Positions 7,045 to 13,531 of a stretch of 16,108 bases of DNA are shown piece by piece; the first letter of the stretch is position 1; each line of letters opens with the position of its first letter. The position numbers and the translations under genes were made by a program. This DNA is from JAVXAG01 sp036660615 (GTDB taxonomy: Bacteria > Bacillota > Clostridia > Peptostreptococcales > Anaerovoracaceae): NCBI GenBank assembly GCA_036660615.1, contig JAVXAG010000036.1, forward strand, positions 1-16,108, written 5' to 3'. The notes beneath the pieces were generated by a model, which did no database searches, was not told the origin of the DNA, and was given only the letters and a program-made list of their open reading frames with translations.

Positions 7045-7728
7045 CTATTTCATAAACATACACAAAACTATTGGTAAAAAAATAGCAGGAAGATAATTCA
7101 TTACTTTAAACTTGGTCACATTAATCATATTCAGTCCAAGTGCGATTATCAATAACGAGCCAACGCAAGTCATTTCAGCGATGACATAATCGCTTAGAAT
7201 TGGTGCCGCCGTTTGTGCCAAAAGGACAATTGCTCCTTGAAACACAAATACAAATGCTGCCGCAAATATTACGCCTACACCTAGAGATGCTGCAAAGACA
7301 ATCGATGAAATAAGATCCAGAGTGGCTTTTGTAAACAGCATGGTGTTATCACCAGTAAGCCCTGCATTTAGAGAACCGACAATAGTCATTGCTCCTACGC
7401 AAAACATCAGACTAGCTGTTACAAATCCTTCCGCTATTGATATCTTTTCACCATCTTTCTTAAACTTATTTTCTAGTTTAAGAGCAAAAGAATTTAGGTG
7501 TCCGTCCAAATCCAATACTACTCCAATTATGGTACCGATTACCATTGATATAATTAATACTAGAGTATTTTCGCCTTGCAACGCCCCATCAATTCCTATA
7601 TAAATTACACAAAGTCCCAGACCTTGCATGATAAAATCCGTCCATTTTTCAGGGATAAATTTTTTTGCCAGTAACCCAATAGAACTTCCTATTATTACCG
7701 TTAACGTGTTTACTAAAACGCCTATCAT
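7045..7728 (-). CDS. DUF554 family membrane protein
   Basis: This protein of about 227 residues is highly hydrophobic, with about six to seven membrane segments. It matches the DUF554 (YdfK-like) family: it opens MIGVLVNTLTVIIGSSIGLL, and has GLGLCVIYIGIDGAL, a FVTASLMFCVGAMTIVGSLNAG block and NMINVTKFKVMNYLPAIF near the end. The family's function is not established; it is usually described as a putative transporter or channel-like protein. I place the start at 7728 rather than 7758: the family begins at this methionine, GGAGAGG lies just upstream, and the farther start has no RBS. The promoter at 7777-7805 gives it its own transcript despite the gene just upstream in the same direction. Confidence 0.88.
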   Translation of the reverse strand: MIGVLVNTLTVIIGSSIGLLAKKFIPEKWTDFIMQGLGLCVIYIGIDGALQGENTLVLIISMVIGTIIGVVLDLDGHLNSFALKLENKFKKDGEKISIAEGFVTASLMFCVGAMTIVGSLNAGLTGDNTMLFTKATLDLISSIVFAASLGVGVIFAAAFVFVFQGAIVLLAQTAAPILSDYVIAEMTCVGSLLIIALGLNMINVTKFKVMNYLPAIFLPIVLCMFMK

Positions 7729-7776
7729 ATATCTTGCCTCTCCTATAAACTCAATCATTTTTTACTACTACCAAAT

Positions 7777-7805
7777 ATGATACATCTATTTTTTACATGG
7801 TGCAA
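7777..7805 (-). promoter_or_regulatory. putative promoter of the DUF554 gene
   Basis: On the minus strand, TTGCAC (7805-7800) and TATCAT (7782-7777) are 17 bases apart. The predicted start is about 40 bases before the ATG at 7728, which agrees with choosing that start codon over the upstream one. Confidence 0.5.
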
Positions 7806-7848
7806 CAAAAACCGTATTTTATCATGCTCTATAACCTATAAAATACAA

Positions 7849-8721
7849 TTAATAGAATTCAAAAGAAGCATTTTCACTTTCCAGTTGAAAAATAACAGTG
7901 TTTTTTCGTTTTAATCTATAACTCATTTTGCACTGCAAATACTCCACTGTAGTGTTGGTTAGTTGTCCCATTACTGGGCTTTTTAATATAATGCCTTCAC
8001 CTCCTAAAAACTCTCCCGAAAGAGTGTAGTCACCCGACGTAATCCTAAATCCTTCTTTGGAAAACTCCTTCACCTTTGCTCCGTTATATGTGGCAAATTT
8101 ATACTTTTTATTCTTGTATGCAATGGCACATATGCACCCTAAAAAGCTTCTACCCGCAAAAGGAATTTTCGCTACTGCAACCATAAGACTGCAACTATTG
8201 TTGTGAAAATCATTGCACTGAGTCCATAAATATTGACTTGGAAAAGATTTCCCCTGATCCATTTCAACATATCCAATGCCACCATCAAAAGAGCAAATAT
8301 GCCCATTTACAGTAAGCTCTCCTTTTAGCTTATGACTCATACTTATGATATCATGTTTGCATTCAAGAGGTAAAAATTTCAATGGCCCCATGGCATCAAA
8401 TTTTGCATCGCTGATTTCATCAAAGAGCAAAGTCCCCTTGACCACCAAGTCATCTTCCTCTATGTCAATATAAATACATTGGTCGGAAAACATATTATCA
8501 CCCATAACAATGTATAGCATCTCCTTATTGTCAATTATTGTTGCCTTTTCATACTTTATAGTCTTAACCTTTCCATCAAAAACAACTTGTAACGTTGCCG
8601 ATTCTCCTCCAAGAGAATCATAAAAAACTGCTGGAATAAAACTAATCGTTAAGTCCTTGCCCTGTTGTTTAAAATACCAACCGCGAAAAATTTCTTTCCT
8701 ATTTCTTTTTTTAAAATTCAT
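7849..8721 (-). CDS. tocopherol-cyclase-like family protein
   Basis: This protein of about 290 residues has no export signal. It shows the two hallmarks of the tocopherol-cyclase-like family: FRGWYFK near the N-terminus (12-18), and a block at 150-172 with GYVEMDQGKSFP followed by YLWTQCNDF. The rest alternates short hydrophobic and polar stretches, as expected for the family's lipocalin-related beta fold. Bacterial relatives occur in anaerobes that make no tocopherol, so the plant reaction should not be assumed; binding or modification of a lipid or isoprenoid is a guess. ATG 8721 is preferred over 8757 because AAAGGAG lies upstream of it and the earlier start has none. It precedes the DUF554 gene by 120 bases, but that gene seems to have its own promoter. 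Confidence 0.82.
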   Translation of the reverse strand: MNFKKRNRKEIFRGWYFKQQGKDLTISFIPAVFYDSLGGESATLQVVFDGKVKTIKYEKATIIDNKEMLYIVMGDNMFSDQCIYIDIEEDDLVVKGTLLFDEISDAKFDAMGPLKFLPLECKHDIISMSHKLKGELTVNGHICSFDGGIGYVEMDQGKSFPSQYLWTQCNDFHNNSCSLMVAVAKIPFAGRSFLGCICAIAYKNKKYKFATYNGAKVKEFSKEGFRITSGDYTLSGEFLGGEGIILKSPVMGQLTNTTVEYLQCKMSYRLKRKNTVIFQLESENASFEFY

Positions 8722-8781
8722 AATTATAACCACTCCTTTGGTAAATATCATTGACACATTCTCTTGTATTTATCCATTTTT

Positions 8782-8811
8782 TTGGAAATCCAACCTGCTT
8801 TATGATACAAT
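8782..8811 (+). promoter_or_regulatory. putative promoter of the PLP enzyme gene
   Basis: TTGGAA (8782-8787) and TACAAT (8806-8811) are separated by 18 bases, and GGAGG (8829-8833) then ATG at 8841 follow. The -35 overlaps a 12-base near-palindrome (TTGGA-AA-TCCAA, 8782-8793) between the divergent genes, which could be an operator. The match is moderate. Confidence 0.4.
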
Positions 8812-8840
8812 ATATCTATATAAAAAATGGAGGTACAATT

Positions 8841-9869
8841 ATGCTATTAGGACACGAAAAGTTGGACTTTTTAAATACTCCAACCCCTTTAGATTACTTA
8901 GAAACTATTTCCAAAGAAATAGGAATAAATCTTTACATCAAAAGAGATGACCTTACGAATTTGGGCATGGGTGGCAACAAACTGAGAAAATTAGAATACT
9001 TGATTTACGATGCCAAAGAAAAAGGTGCGACAATGATTATAACCGTTGGCGGTGCTCAGACAAATCATGGTAGATTGACTGCAGCCGTCGCCGCAAAATA
9101 CGGTTTAAAAGCTGGGATTGTAGCGATTGATCCTTATCCTGGTGAAATATCTGCTAATCTACTTTTGGACGGAATTATGAATTGCCCCGTCTATTTAATG
9201 GATTTTGATGGAATACATACCGAGGCTCAACTCCTTGATATTGCCGCCCCTAAAGTCATTAAGGAATGGGAGGATAAAGGAGAAAACGTTTATTTTATTC
9301 CTATGGGTGGTTCTAATGAACTTGGGATTTTAGGCTACTATGAATGTGCTATGGAAATAGCTGATCAAGTGAAAACTCTTGACATAGAAAACCCTAGAAT
9401 CGTAACTACTGTAGGGAGTTTCGGTACATATATGGGCTTACAAGTTGGCATAAAAAATGAGAATCTTCCCCTTCGCCTTACTGGTATTGGCGTAATTCCA
9501 AGACCTAAAGGAATCGTCAATTTTGCTGAAGACTATTACTCAAAAATAAAGGCTTTCTATAATCTTGACCTAGAAATTGCCAGCGATGAATACCATTTGA
9601 CTAGTGATTATGACTGTGGAAAATACAATAACCCTGTAAAAGAAGTTCGCGATGCCATGTACTATATGGGCAGCAAAGAAGCCATTATTCTCGACCCTTG
9701 TTACACAGGCAAAACATTTTATGGCCTATTGGAAATGGTCAAAACCGGCAAAATCAAACAAGGTGAAAATGTCATTTTTCTCCATACTGGTGGTGCCCCT
9801 GGAATTTACACAAAGCACCATCGCATTGAACTAGAGCGAGAATTGATGGGCAATATTCATATAATATAA
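8841..9869 (+). CDS. PLP-dependent D-cysteine desulfhydrase / ACC deaminase family enzyme
   Basis: This 342-residue enzyme is the expected family length. The PLP lysine is K47 in GGNKLRKLEYL. The substrate loop is GGAQTNHGRLTAA (Q73-T74-N75-H76), followed by PMGGSN, a glycine-rich phosphate loop (GSFGTYMGL), and the C-terminal DPCYTGK and FLHTGGAPG blocks. E. coli DcyD converts D-cysteine to pyruvate, sulfide and ammonia; relatives act on ACC or L-cysteate, so the substrate is provisional. The loop Ser of QSNH in DcyD and ACC deaminase is Thr here. I start at ATG 8841 because GGAGG sits 7 bases upstream; the longer frame from 8751 adds 30 residues unlike the family. It is probably a single-gene unit, with an ECF-type promoter immediately after its stop. 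Confidence 0.9.
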   Translation: MLLGHEKLDFLNTPTPLDYLETISKEIGINLYIKRDDLTNLGMGGNKLRKLEYLIYDAKEKGATMIITVGGAQTNHGRLTAAVAAKYGLKAGIVAIDPYPGEISANLLLDGIMNCPVYLMDFDGIHTEAQLLDIAAPKVIKEWEDKGENVYFIPMGGSNELGILGYYECAMEIADQVKTLDIENPRIVTTVGSFGTYMGLQVGIKNENLPLRLTGIGVIPRPKGIVNFAEDYYSKIKAFYNLDLEIASDEYHLTSDYDCGKYNNPVKEVRDAMYYMGSKEAIILDPCYTGKTFYGLLEMVKTGKIKQGENVIFLHTGGAPGIYTKHHRIELERELMGNIHII

Positions 9870-9870
9870 T

Positions 9871-9896
9871 TGCAACCTTTAACTTTTTTCCTCGTC
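9871..9896 (+). promoter_or_regulatory. ECF-sigma-type promoter driving the sigma/anti-sigma operon
   Basis: TGCAAC (9871-9876) followed by exactly 16 bases and CGTC (9893-9896) fits the ECF sigma promoter class (Bacillus SigW/SigM/SigX-like AAC and CGT cores). A C-plus-TTT run after AAC is also typical. The next gene encodes an ECF sigma factor, so positive autoregulation is likely. No sigma-A hexamers with normal spacing were seen here. Confidence 0.7.
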
Positions 9897-9927
9897 TATA
9901 TAGATAAGGAAGGAAAGGAGCTGTAAC

Positions 9928-10488
9928 ATGGACGATGATAACATACTGGAATTATTTTGGCAAAGAAACGAAAACGCCATAATAGAAACTGGCGCAAAAT
10001 ATGGAAAATATTTGAATACCATTTCCATAAACATTTTGCAAAATAATGAAGATGCCGAGGAATGCGTAAATGATACTTATTTGCGTGCTTGGAACAACAT
10101 CCCACCACAACGCCCCAATATACTAAAGGTTTTCTTAGGTGCAATAACAAGAAATCTTTCTTTTGACTGCTACAAAAAGAAACATGCCCAAAAGCGTATA
10201 GTAAACGAATTTTCTATATTGATTTCTGAACTTGAAGATTGCATACCAGATAATAATTCTGTAGAAAACGTCCTTGATAACCAAGAAATTGCTAATCAAA
10301 TCAGTCGATTTCTAAAACAACTATCTGCAAATAAACAACAGATTTTTATTAGAAGATATTGGTATTGCCAAAGTATTAAGCACATTAGCAAAGTTTATGG
10401 CTACAGCCAAAGCAAGGTGAAATCCTCCCTATTTGAAACAAGAAAAAAACTAAGACAATATCTTGAAAAGGAGGGAATTTCCATATGA
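9928..10488 (+). CDS. ECF-family RNA polymerase sigma factor
   Basis: This 186-residue sigma-70 family protein has regions 2 and 4 only. Region 2 covers about 24-88 and includes NNEDAEECVNDTYLRAW (39-55), the core-binding segment. Region 4 covers about 126-180, with SIKHISKVYGYSQSKVKSSL as its helix-turn-helix and a basic RKKLRQYL end. It directs polymerase to ECF promoters in response to a signal passed by a membrane partner. The stop overlaps the next gene's start (ATGA at 10485-10488), so the two products are co-translated as in sigma/anti-sigma pairs. GGAG lies 7 bases before ATG 9928. An ECF-type promoter directly upstream suggests it activates itself. The inducing signal is unknown. Confidence 0.92.
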   Translation: MDDDNILELFWQRNENAIIETGAKYGKYLNTISINILQNNEDAEECVNDTYLRAWNNIPPQRPNILKVFLGAITRNLSFDCYKKKHAQKRIVNEFSILISELEDCIPDNNSVENVLDNQEIANQISRFLKQLSANKQQIFIRRYWYCQSIKHISKVYGYSQSKVKSSLFETRKKLRQYLEKEGISI

Positions 10489-11681
10489 AACAGGAACGAT
10501 TGTTTAAAATAATAGGTCAAATTGATGAAACTTTGGTTGAAAACGCTGAATCCATAAAGATATCTAAATCAAAGAAGTCTATTTTACTAAAATATGGCAC
10601 TTTGGCCGCTTGCGCAATTTTAACGGTTGGAATCGGCATTACCATGTTTCAAAATAGCAAGAAGCCACCAATAATAGATATCCCTCCCGTAAGCAGCGAA
10701 GACAGCAAACTGCCTCTGTTGGACATTGATATTGATTCCATACACAAAGAGGCTATGGGGTTTGAATGTTACCATGCATACCATATAAAAGAGCTTATCA
10801 ATGGAAATCCTTGGCAGGAACATAGCCAACTTACTCATCTGCCAGTAATAAAAAATGTAAACGCTCTTGATAAAAGGTTTATGGTGGAAAATCCAGATTT
10901 GGAAGCAATGGAATCTCTCTTGATAAATACTGCAAACATTCTTGGTATGAATGGGAATCAGCTTCCTATTAAAAAGTCCGTAGATGAGCCACTATTATTC
11001 TTGATTGAGGATTCTAATTGCAAAGTCGAAGTTGACTCTACTTTGACGGCCACCGCTTGGTTTAAAACGCCTATTCCTCTGCCAAAGAACCTAACTTTCG
11101 GATTTTATTCGACCTACGACCAACTATATAGCGTAGGTGAATACTTCCAGAAGAAATACAGCCGCTCAATTCCAATGGAGAATCCAGTAATCAATATCTC
11201 TGGTGGAGATTATTCTAATAATGGAAAACATCAGTATCATTTGGGATTTTTTGATAGGTCAGGAGATGAAGTACAACAGATTTTAAACTATAATTTAAGT
11301 AGCCTTACTTTGTCACCAGATGAAAATGGCAACCTTTACATGCTAAGGTTCCAACAGCCGGATTTAACCAATATAATTGGAAACTATCCTATTATTAACA
11401 AAGAACAGGCATTGCAACTGTTAGAAAATGGCAACTATATTACCACTGTTCAAGAAAAATTCCCTGGTATGAAATATGTAAGAAAAGTTGAACTAATATA
11501 TCGAAGCGGTGCAATGGAAAAAATATATATGCCTTACTACTGCATATATGTAACAATTCCTAATCTAAAAGAAACTGATGTATATGACAAAGGAATGAAT
11601 GCATATGGCACTTACTATATCCCCGCTATTTATAGTCAGTTTATCAAAAATGTTCCTATCTGGGATGGACACTTTAATTAA
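10485..11681 (+). CDS. membrane anti-sigma factor partner of the ECF sigma
   Basis: This 398-residue single-pass membrane protein begins with a short cytoplasmic part (1-33, with LFKIIGQIDETLVENAES). A hydrophobic segment at about 34-56 follows, then a large extracytoplasmic domain. This is the architecture of Firmicute anti-sigma factors that hold an ECF sigma at the membrane until a signal arrives. I recognise no named domain outside, but a conserved-looking C-terminal half (about 295-395, rich in Tyr with PYYCIYV and YGTYYIPA) should be the sensing or structural module. No heme, zinc HCC motif or peptidase site is apparent. It overlaps the sigma gene by 4 bases. Assignment rests mainly on gene order and topology. 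Confidence 0.8.
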   Translation: MKQERLFKIIGQIDETLVENAESIKISKSKKSILLKYGTLAACAILTVGIGITMFQNSKKPPIIDIPPVSSEDSKLPLLDIDIDSIHKEAMGFECYHAYHIKELINGNPWQEHSQLTHLPVIKNVNALDKRFMVENPDLEAMESLLINTANILGMNGNQLPIKKSVDEPLLFLIEDSNCKVEVDSTLTATAWFKTPIPLPKNLTFGFYSTYDQLYSVGEYFQKKYSRSIPMENPVINISGGDYSNNGKHQYHLGFFDRSGDEVQQILNYNLSSLTLSPDENGNLYMLRFQQPDLTNIIGNYPIINKEQALQLLENGNYITTVQEKFPGMKYVRKVELIYRSGAMEKIYMPYYCIYVTIPNLKETDVYDKGMNAYGTYYIPAIYSQFIKNVPIWDGHFN

Positions 11682-11694
11682 GCTTTCCATTCTA

Positions 11695-11733
11695 AAAAAA
11701 ACACCTTACTGGCTAGTCAGTAGGGTGTTTATT
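11695..11733. terminator. bidirectional intrinsic terminator between convergent operons
   Basis: A 13-bp stem (11699-11711 with 11718-11730, one G.U pair) and 6-base loop lie between the anti-sigma stop and the convergent DnaJ-domain gene. On the minus strand a run of seven U follows the stem (RNA of 11701-11695), making a strong terminator for the DUF5685/DnaJ operon. On the plus strand a weaker UUUAUU follows. Confidence 0.88.
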
Positions 11734-11780
11734 AGCATGTGGACTTTTTTTGTTGATAAAGTATATCTTTTATACAATCT

Positions 11781-12431
11781 TTAGCAACCTGGCACGCAAG
11801 GCGTACAACAACAGTCATAGCAACAGTAACATTGCATAAGTTTTGTACAATCATCCATATTTGAATTATATCCTTGCCCCTGTGATCTTTCTCTAAAGTT
11901 TCCATTTGAATTAATCACAGATTGATATATTCTTCTGTATTCAAGATTATTTGGATCCATATTCACTGCTTCTGTAATATTACTCAAAGCATCGTCGTAC
12001 CAACCCTTTTTAAATGATAACATTCCACTTAAAAAGAACCATTCCGCATCTCTAACTTCCATTTTGATAAGCAGTTGTTCCGCAGCCACTAGTTGCCCTG
12101 CATCAAGTGCCGTTCTAATATCATTATATTTTTTGCGTATGTTAGGATCATTTGCCTGACTACCACCACTCTGTTGCTGATATTGTTGTTGATATTGCTG
12201 TTGGTATCCCCCTTGTTGTTGTCCATAATATCCAGCTTGCTGAGGTGGGTTCTTTGTCAAAATATCATAAGCCTCATTAACTTCCTGCAATTTTTCTTCA
12301 GCTAAATCTGCCAAAGGATTGTTTTGGTACTTATCAGGATGATATTTCTTGACTAATGTCCTATATGCAGCCTTTATCTCGCTAGGAGACGCATTCTGTT
12401 TTACGCCTAGCACTTCGTACGGGTTTCTCAT
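11781..12431 (-). CDS. DnaJ-domain protein with Q-rich linker, TPR-like segment and Cys-rich tail
   Basis: This 216-residue protein has an N-terminal J domain (1-62) with the HPD motif at 31-33, so it should stimulate an Hsp70 (DnaK). Residues 63-95 are rich in Gln, Gly and Tyr, including a triple YQQQ repeat at about 76-87. Residues 96-172 resemble tetratricopeptide helices (AEWFFLSGMLSFKKGWYDDALSNITEAV pattern), a likely client-binding part. The last 22 residues hold nine cysteines (195, 201, 203, 204, 207, 208, 209, 212, 216), suggesting metal binding, lipid modification or disulfides. Canonical DnaJ zinc repeats (CxxCxGxG) are absent, so this is not the housekeeping DnaJ. It overlaps the upstream DUF5685 gene by 4 bases (ATGA), so the two are co-translated. 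The strong terminator at 11695-11733 ends the transcript. Confidence 0.9.
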   Translation of the reverse strand: MRNPYEVLGVKQNASPSEIKAAYRTLVKKYHPDKYQNNPLADLAEEKLQEVNEAYDILTKNPPQQAGYYGQQQGGYQQQYQQQYQQQSGGSQANDPNIRKKYNDIRTALDAGQLVAAEQLLIKMEVRDAEWFFLSGMLSFKKGWYDDALSNITEAVNMDPNNLEYRRIYQSVINSNGNFRERSQGQGYNSNMDDCTKLMQCYCCYDCCCTPCVPGC

Positions 12432-13300
12432 TCTTTTGTGATTCCTTTCTCTAGGATTGTTTCCGTTCTTCTTCTCAATCCCATAAAAACTATATTCTCT
12501 ATTATTCCTTGATTTTTCTTTACGCCTAGAAGGTCGTATGCGTTGGACATTTGTGCCAAATACTGAAACAAGCTAAATTCTACTTGTTCCTTTATTCTAT
12601 CCCAAAACTCGCCAGCACTTTCTTTTTTTCCGTCATATTCAAATCTATATATCAGTGGGTTGTATGCCCCACTTTTTATGTCAGTCTCCAAATCGTCAGT
12701 TGCATCAATTAGGTAAATCCATTTGCCCAGATGCTTACCAATTACTGCCAGTGGCACTTCTTCCCCTTTAGGAAAAGGCCCATTTGCAAAAATCCTCTCC
12801 ATTATTATAGCAAAGTTTTCACCTATTTTGTCAAGATTATTGCATTTTTCTTTTTCTAATTCCATTAATTTTTCTAAAGCAACGCCAATCTCCTCGCACA
12901 GTGCTGGGTACTCTTTTACAAGTTTCCTGTATTGCCTGCCAAATGCCAATTTCCCACCATGTCCAATAAGACTGTTGTCATCATTAATATCATCAAGGAA
13001 CTTGTGGTATGCCAGAATCACCATTACGTCTGCCGCATAATCCACTGCTTTATTGTCAAGAACTATGGTCTTTTTCATAACTGGATGAACTATACAATGT
13101 TGTCTTTCCAGTGTTTCTCCTTGGTTCTCAAGTCCCGACAGCAACAACGCCAAAAAAGCCGCATCATAACTCAGAGTAAAACGTGGCAACTGGCCTAGAC
13201 GTTTTCCTATGGACTTACATACGCCGCAATAATATGCAGAATATATTTCATATTCTCTAATTTTCAGTTCGCTTTTTTCTACAGTAACATATCCCAGCAT
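12428..13300 (-). CDS. DUF5685 family protein
   Basis: This 290-residue protein is predicted soluble and mostly helical. It matches DUF5685 by its opening (YYCGVCKSIGKRLG at about 23-36, then RFTLSYDAAFLALLL) and its position next to a J-domain gene. C25-x2-C28 and C69-x2-H72-P could form a metal site. Two acidic clusters, DDINDD (103-108) and DATDDLETD (199-207) followed by SGAYNPL, recall the paired aspartate motifs of all-helical isoprenoid synthases about 100 residues apart. That resemblance is my inference; no function is established for the family as far as I know. The four-base overlap with the J-domain gene argues that the products work together. AAAGGA lies upstream of ATG 13300. Confidence 0.85.
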   Translation of the reverse strand: MLGYVTVEKSELKIREYEIYSAYYCGVCKSIGKRLGQLPRFTLSYDAAFLALLLSGLENQGETLERQHCIVHPVMKKTIVLDNKAVDYAADVMVILAYHKFLDDINDDNSLIGHGGKLAFGRQYRKLVKEYPALCEEIGVALEKLMELEKEKCNNLDKIGENFAIIMERIFANGPFPKGEEVPLAVIGKHLGKWIYLIDATDDLETDIKSGAYNPLIYRFEYDGKKESAGEFWDRIKEQVEFSLFQYLAQMSNAYDLLGVKKNQGIIENIVFMGLRRRTETILEKGITKE

Positions 13301-13330
13301 TGTTTATTATCCTTTACAATATTATTATAA

Positions 13331-13359
13331 ATAGTATACTAAAAATGTGTTTTTTTCAA
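13331..13359 (-). promoter_or_regulatory. putative promoter of the DUF5685/DnaJ operon
   Basis: On the minus strand TTGAAA (13359-13354) is 17 bases from TACTAT (13336-13331), or 15 bases from the better TATACT (13338-13333). The -10 lies in the 10-base palindrome TAGTATACTA (13332-13341). On the plus strand the same palindrome forms a second promoter-like pair, TTTACA (13313-13318), 16 bases, TATACT (13335-13340). Confidence 0.35.
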
Positions 13360-13368
13360 GGAGTTCGT

Positions 13369-13404
13369 GTGAAATTAATAAACTTACCACAAATCCTATG
13401 GTAG
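13369..13404 (+). other. possible 11-codon leader ORF with adjacent hairpin
   Basis: AAGGAG (13358-13363) is followed after 5 bases by GTG and a short frame encoding VKLINLPQILW, ending in TAG. Arms TACCAC (13385-13390) and GTGGTA (13409-13414) form a hairpin overlapping its end. A promoter-like pair sits upstream at 13313-13340 on the same strand. It lies well upstream of the lysozyme promoter. The good RBS spacing is the only real support and chance is quite possible. Confidence 0.2.
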
Positions 13405-13451
13405 AATAGTGGTATATTATGAAAAATTAAGAAAGTTAATCTCATACTCTG

Positions 13452-13481
13452 TTGACAAGAGCCCTTAAAACTTGTTAACAT
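13452..13481 (+). promoter_or_regulatory. putative promoter of the GH25 lysozyme gene
   Basis: A perfect TTGACA (13452-13457) is followed after 18 bases by TAACAT (13476-13481). The leader to ATG 13532 is about 45 bases and carries the RBS GGGAGAAAG. The weak -10 suggests low basal activity or help from an activator. The 13301-13531 gap otherwise holds the divergent DUF5685 promoter and the small hairpin described separately. Confidence 0.5.
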
Positions 13482-13531
13482 ATATACTATGAGTTAAACT
13501 TTAGTTCTATTACTAGTTGGGAGAAAGAAAA

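Noticed and set aside
7729..7758. Ten-residue N-terminal extension of the DUF554 protein
   Set aside because: No RBS at 7758, and the family's usual start and an RBS both point to 7728.
8751..8840. Longer N-terminus for the PLP enzyme starting at 8751
   Set aside because: The extra 30 residues do not resemble the family and cross the predicted promoter; the strong RBS at 8829-8833 serves ATG 8841.
12150..12240. Possible CRISPR or tandem DNA repeat
   Set aside because: The repeated units are short coding triplets for Gln and Tyr within the J protein, not spaced direct repeats.
12093..12305. Plus-strand frame rich in Leu/Ile resembling a small membrane protein
   Set aside because: It is the complement of the Gln-rich repeat of the DnaJ-domain gene, where CAA/CAG read backwards gives hydrophobic codons.
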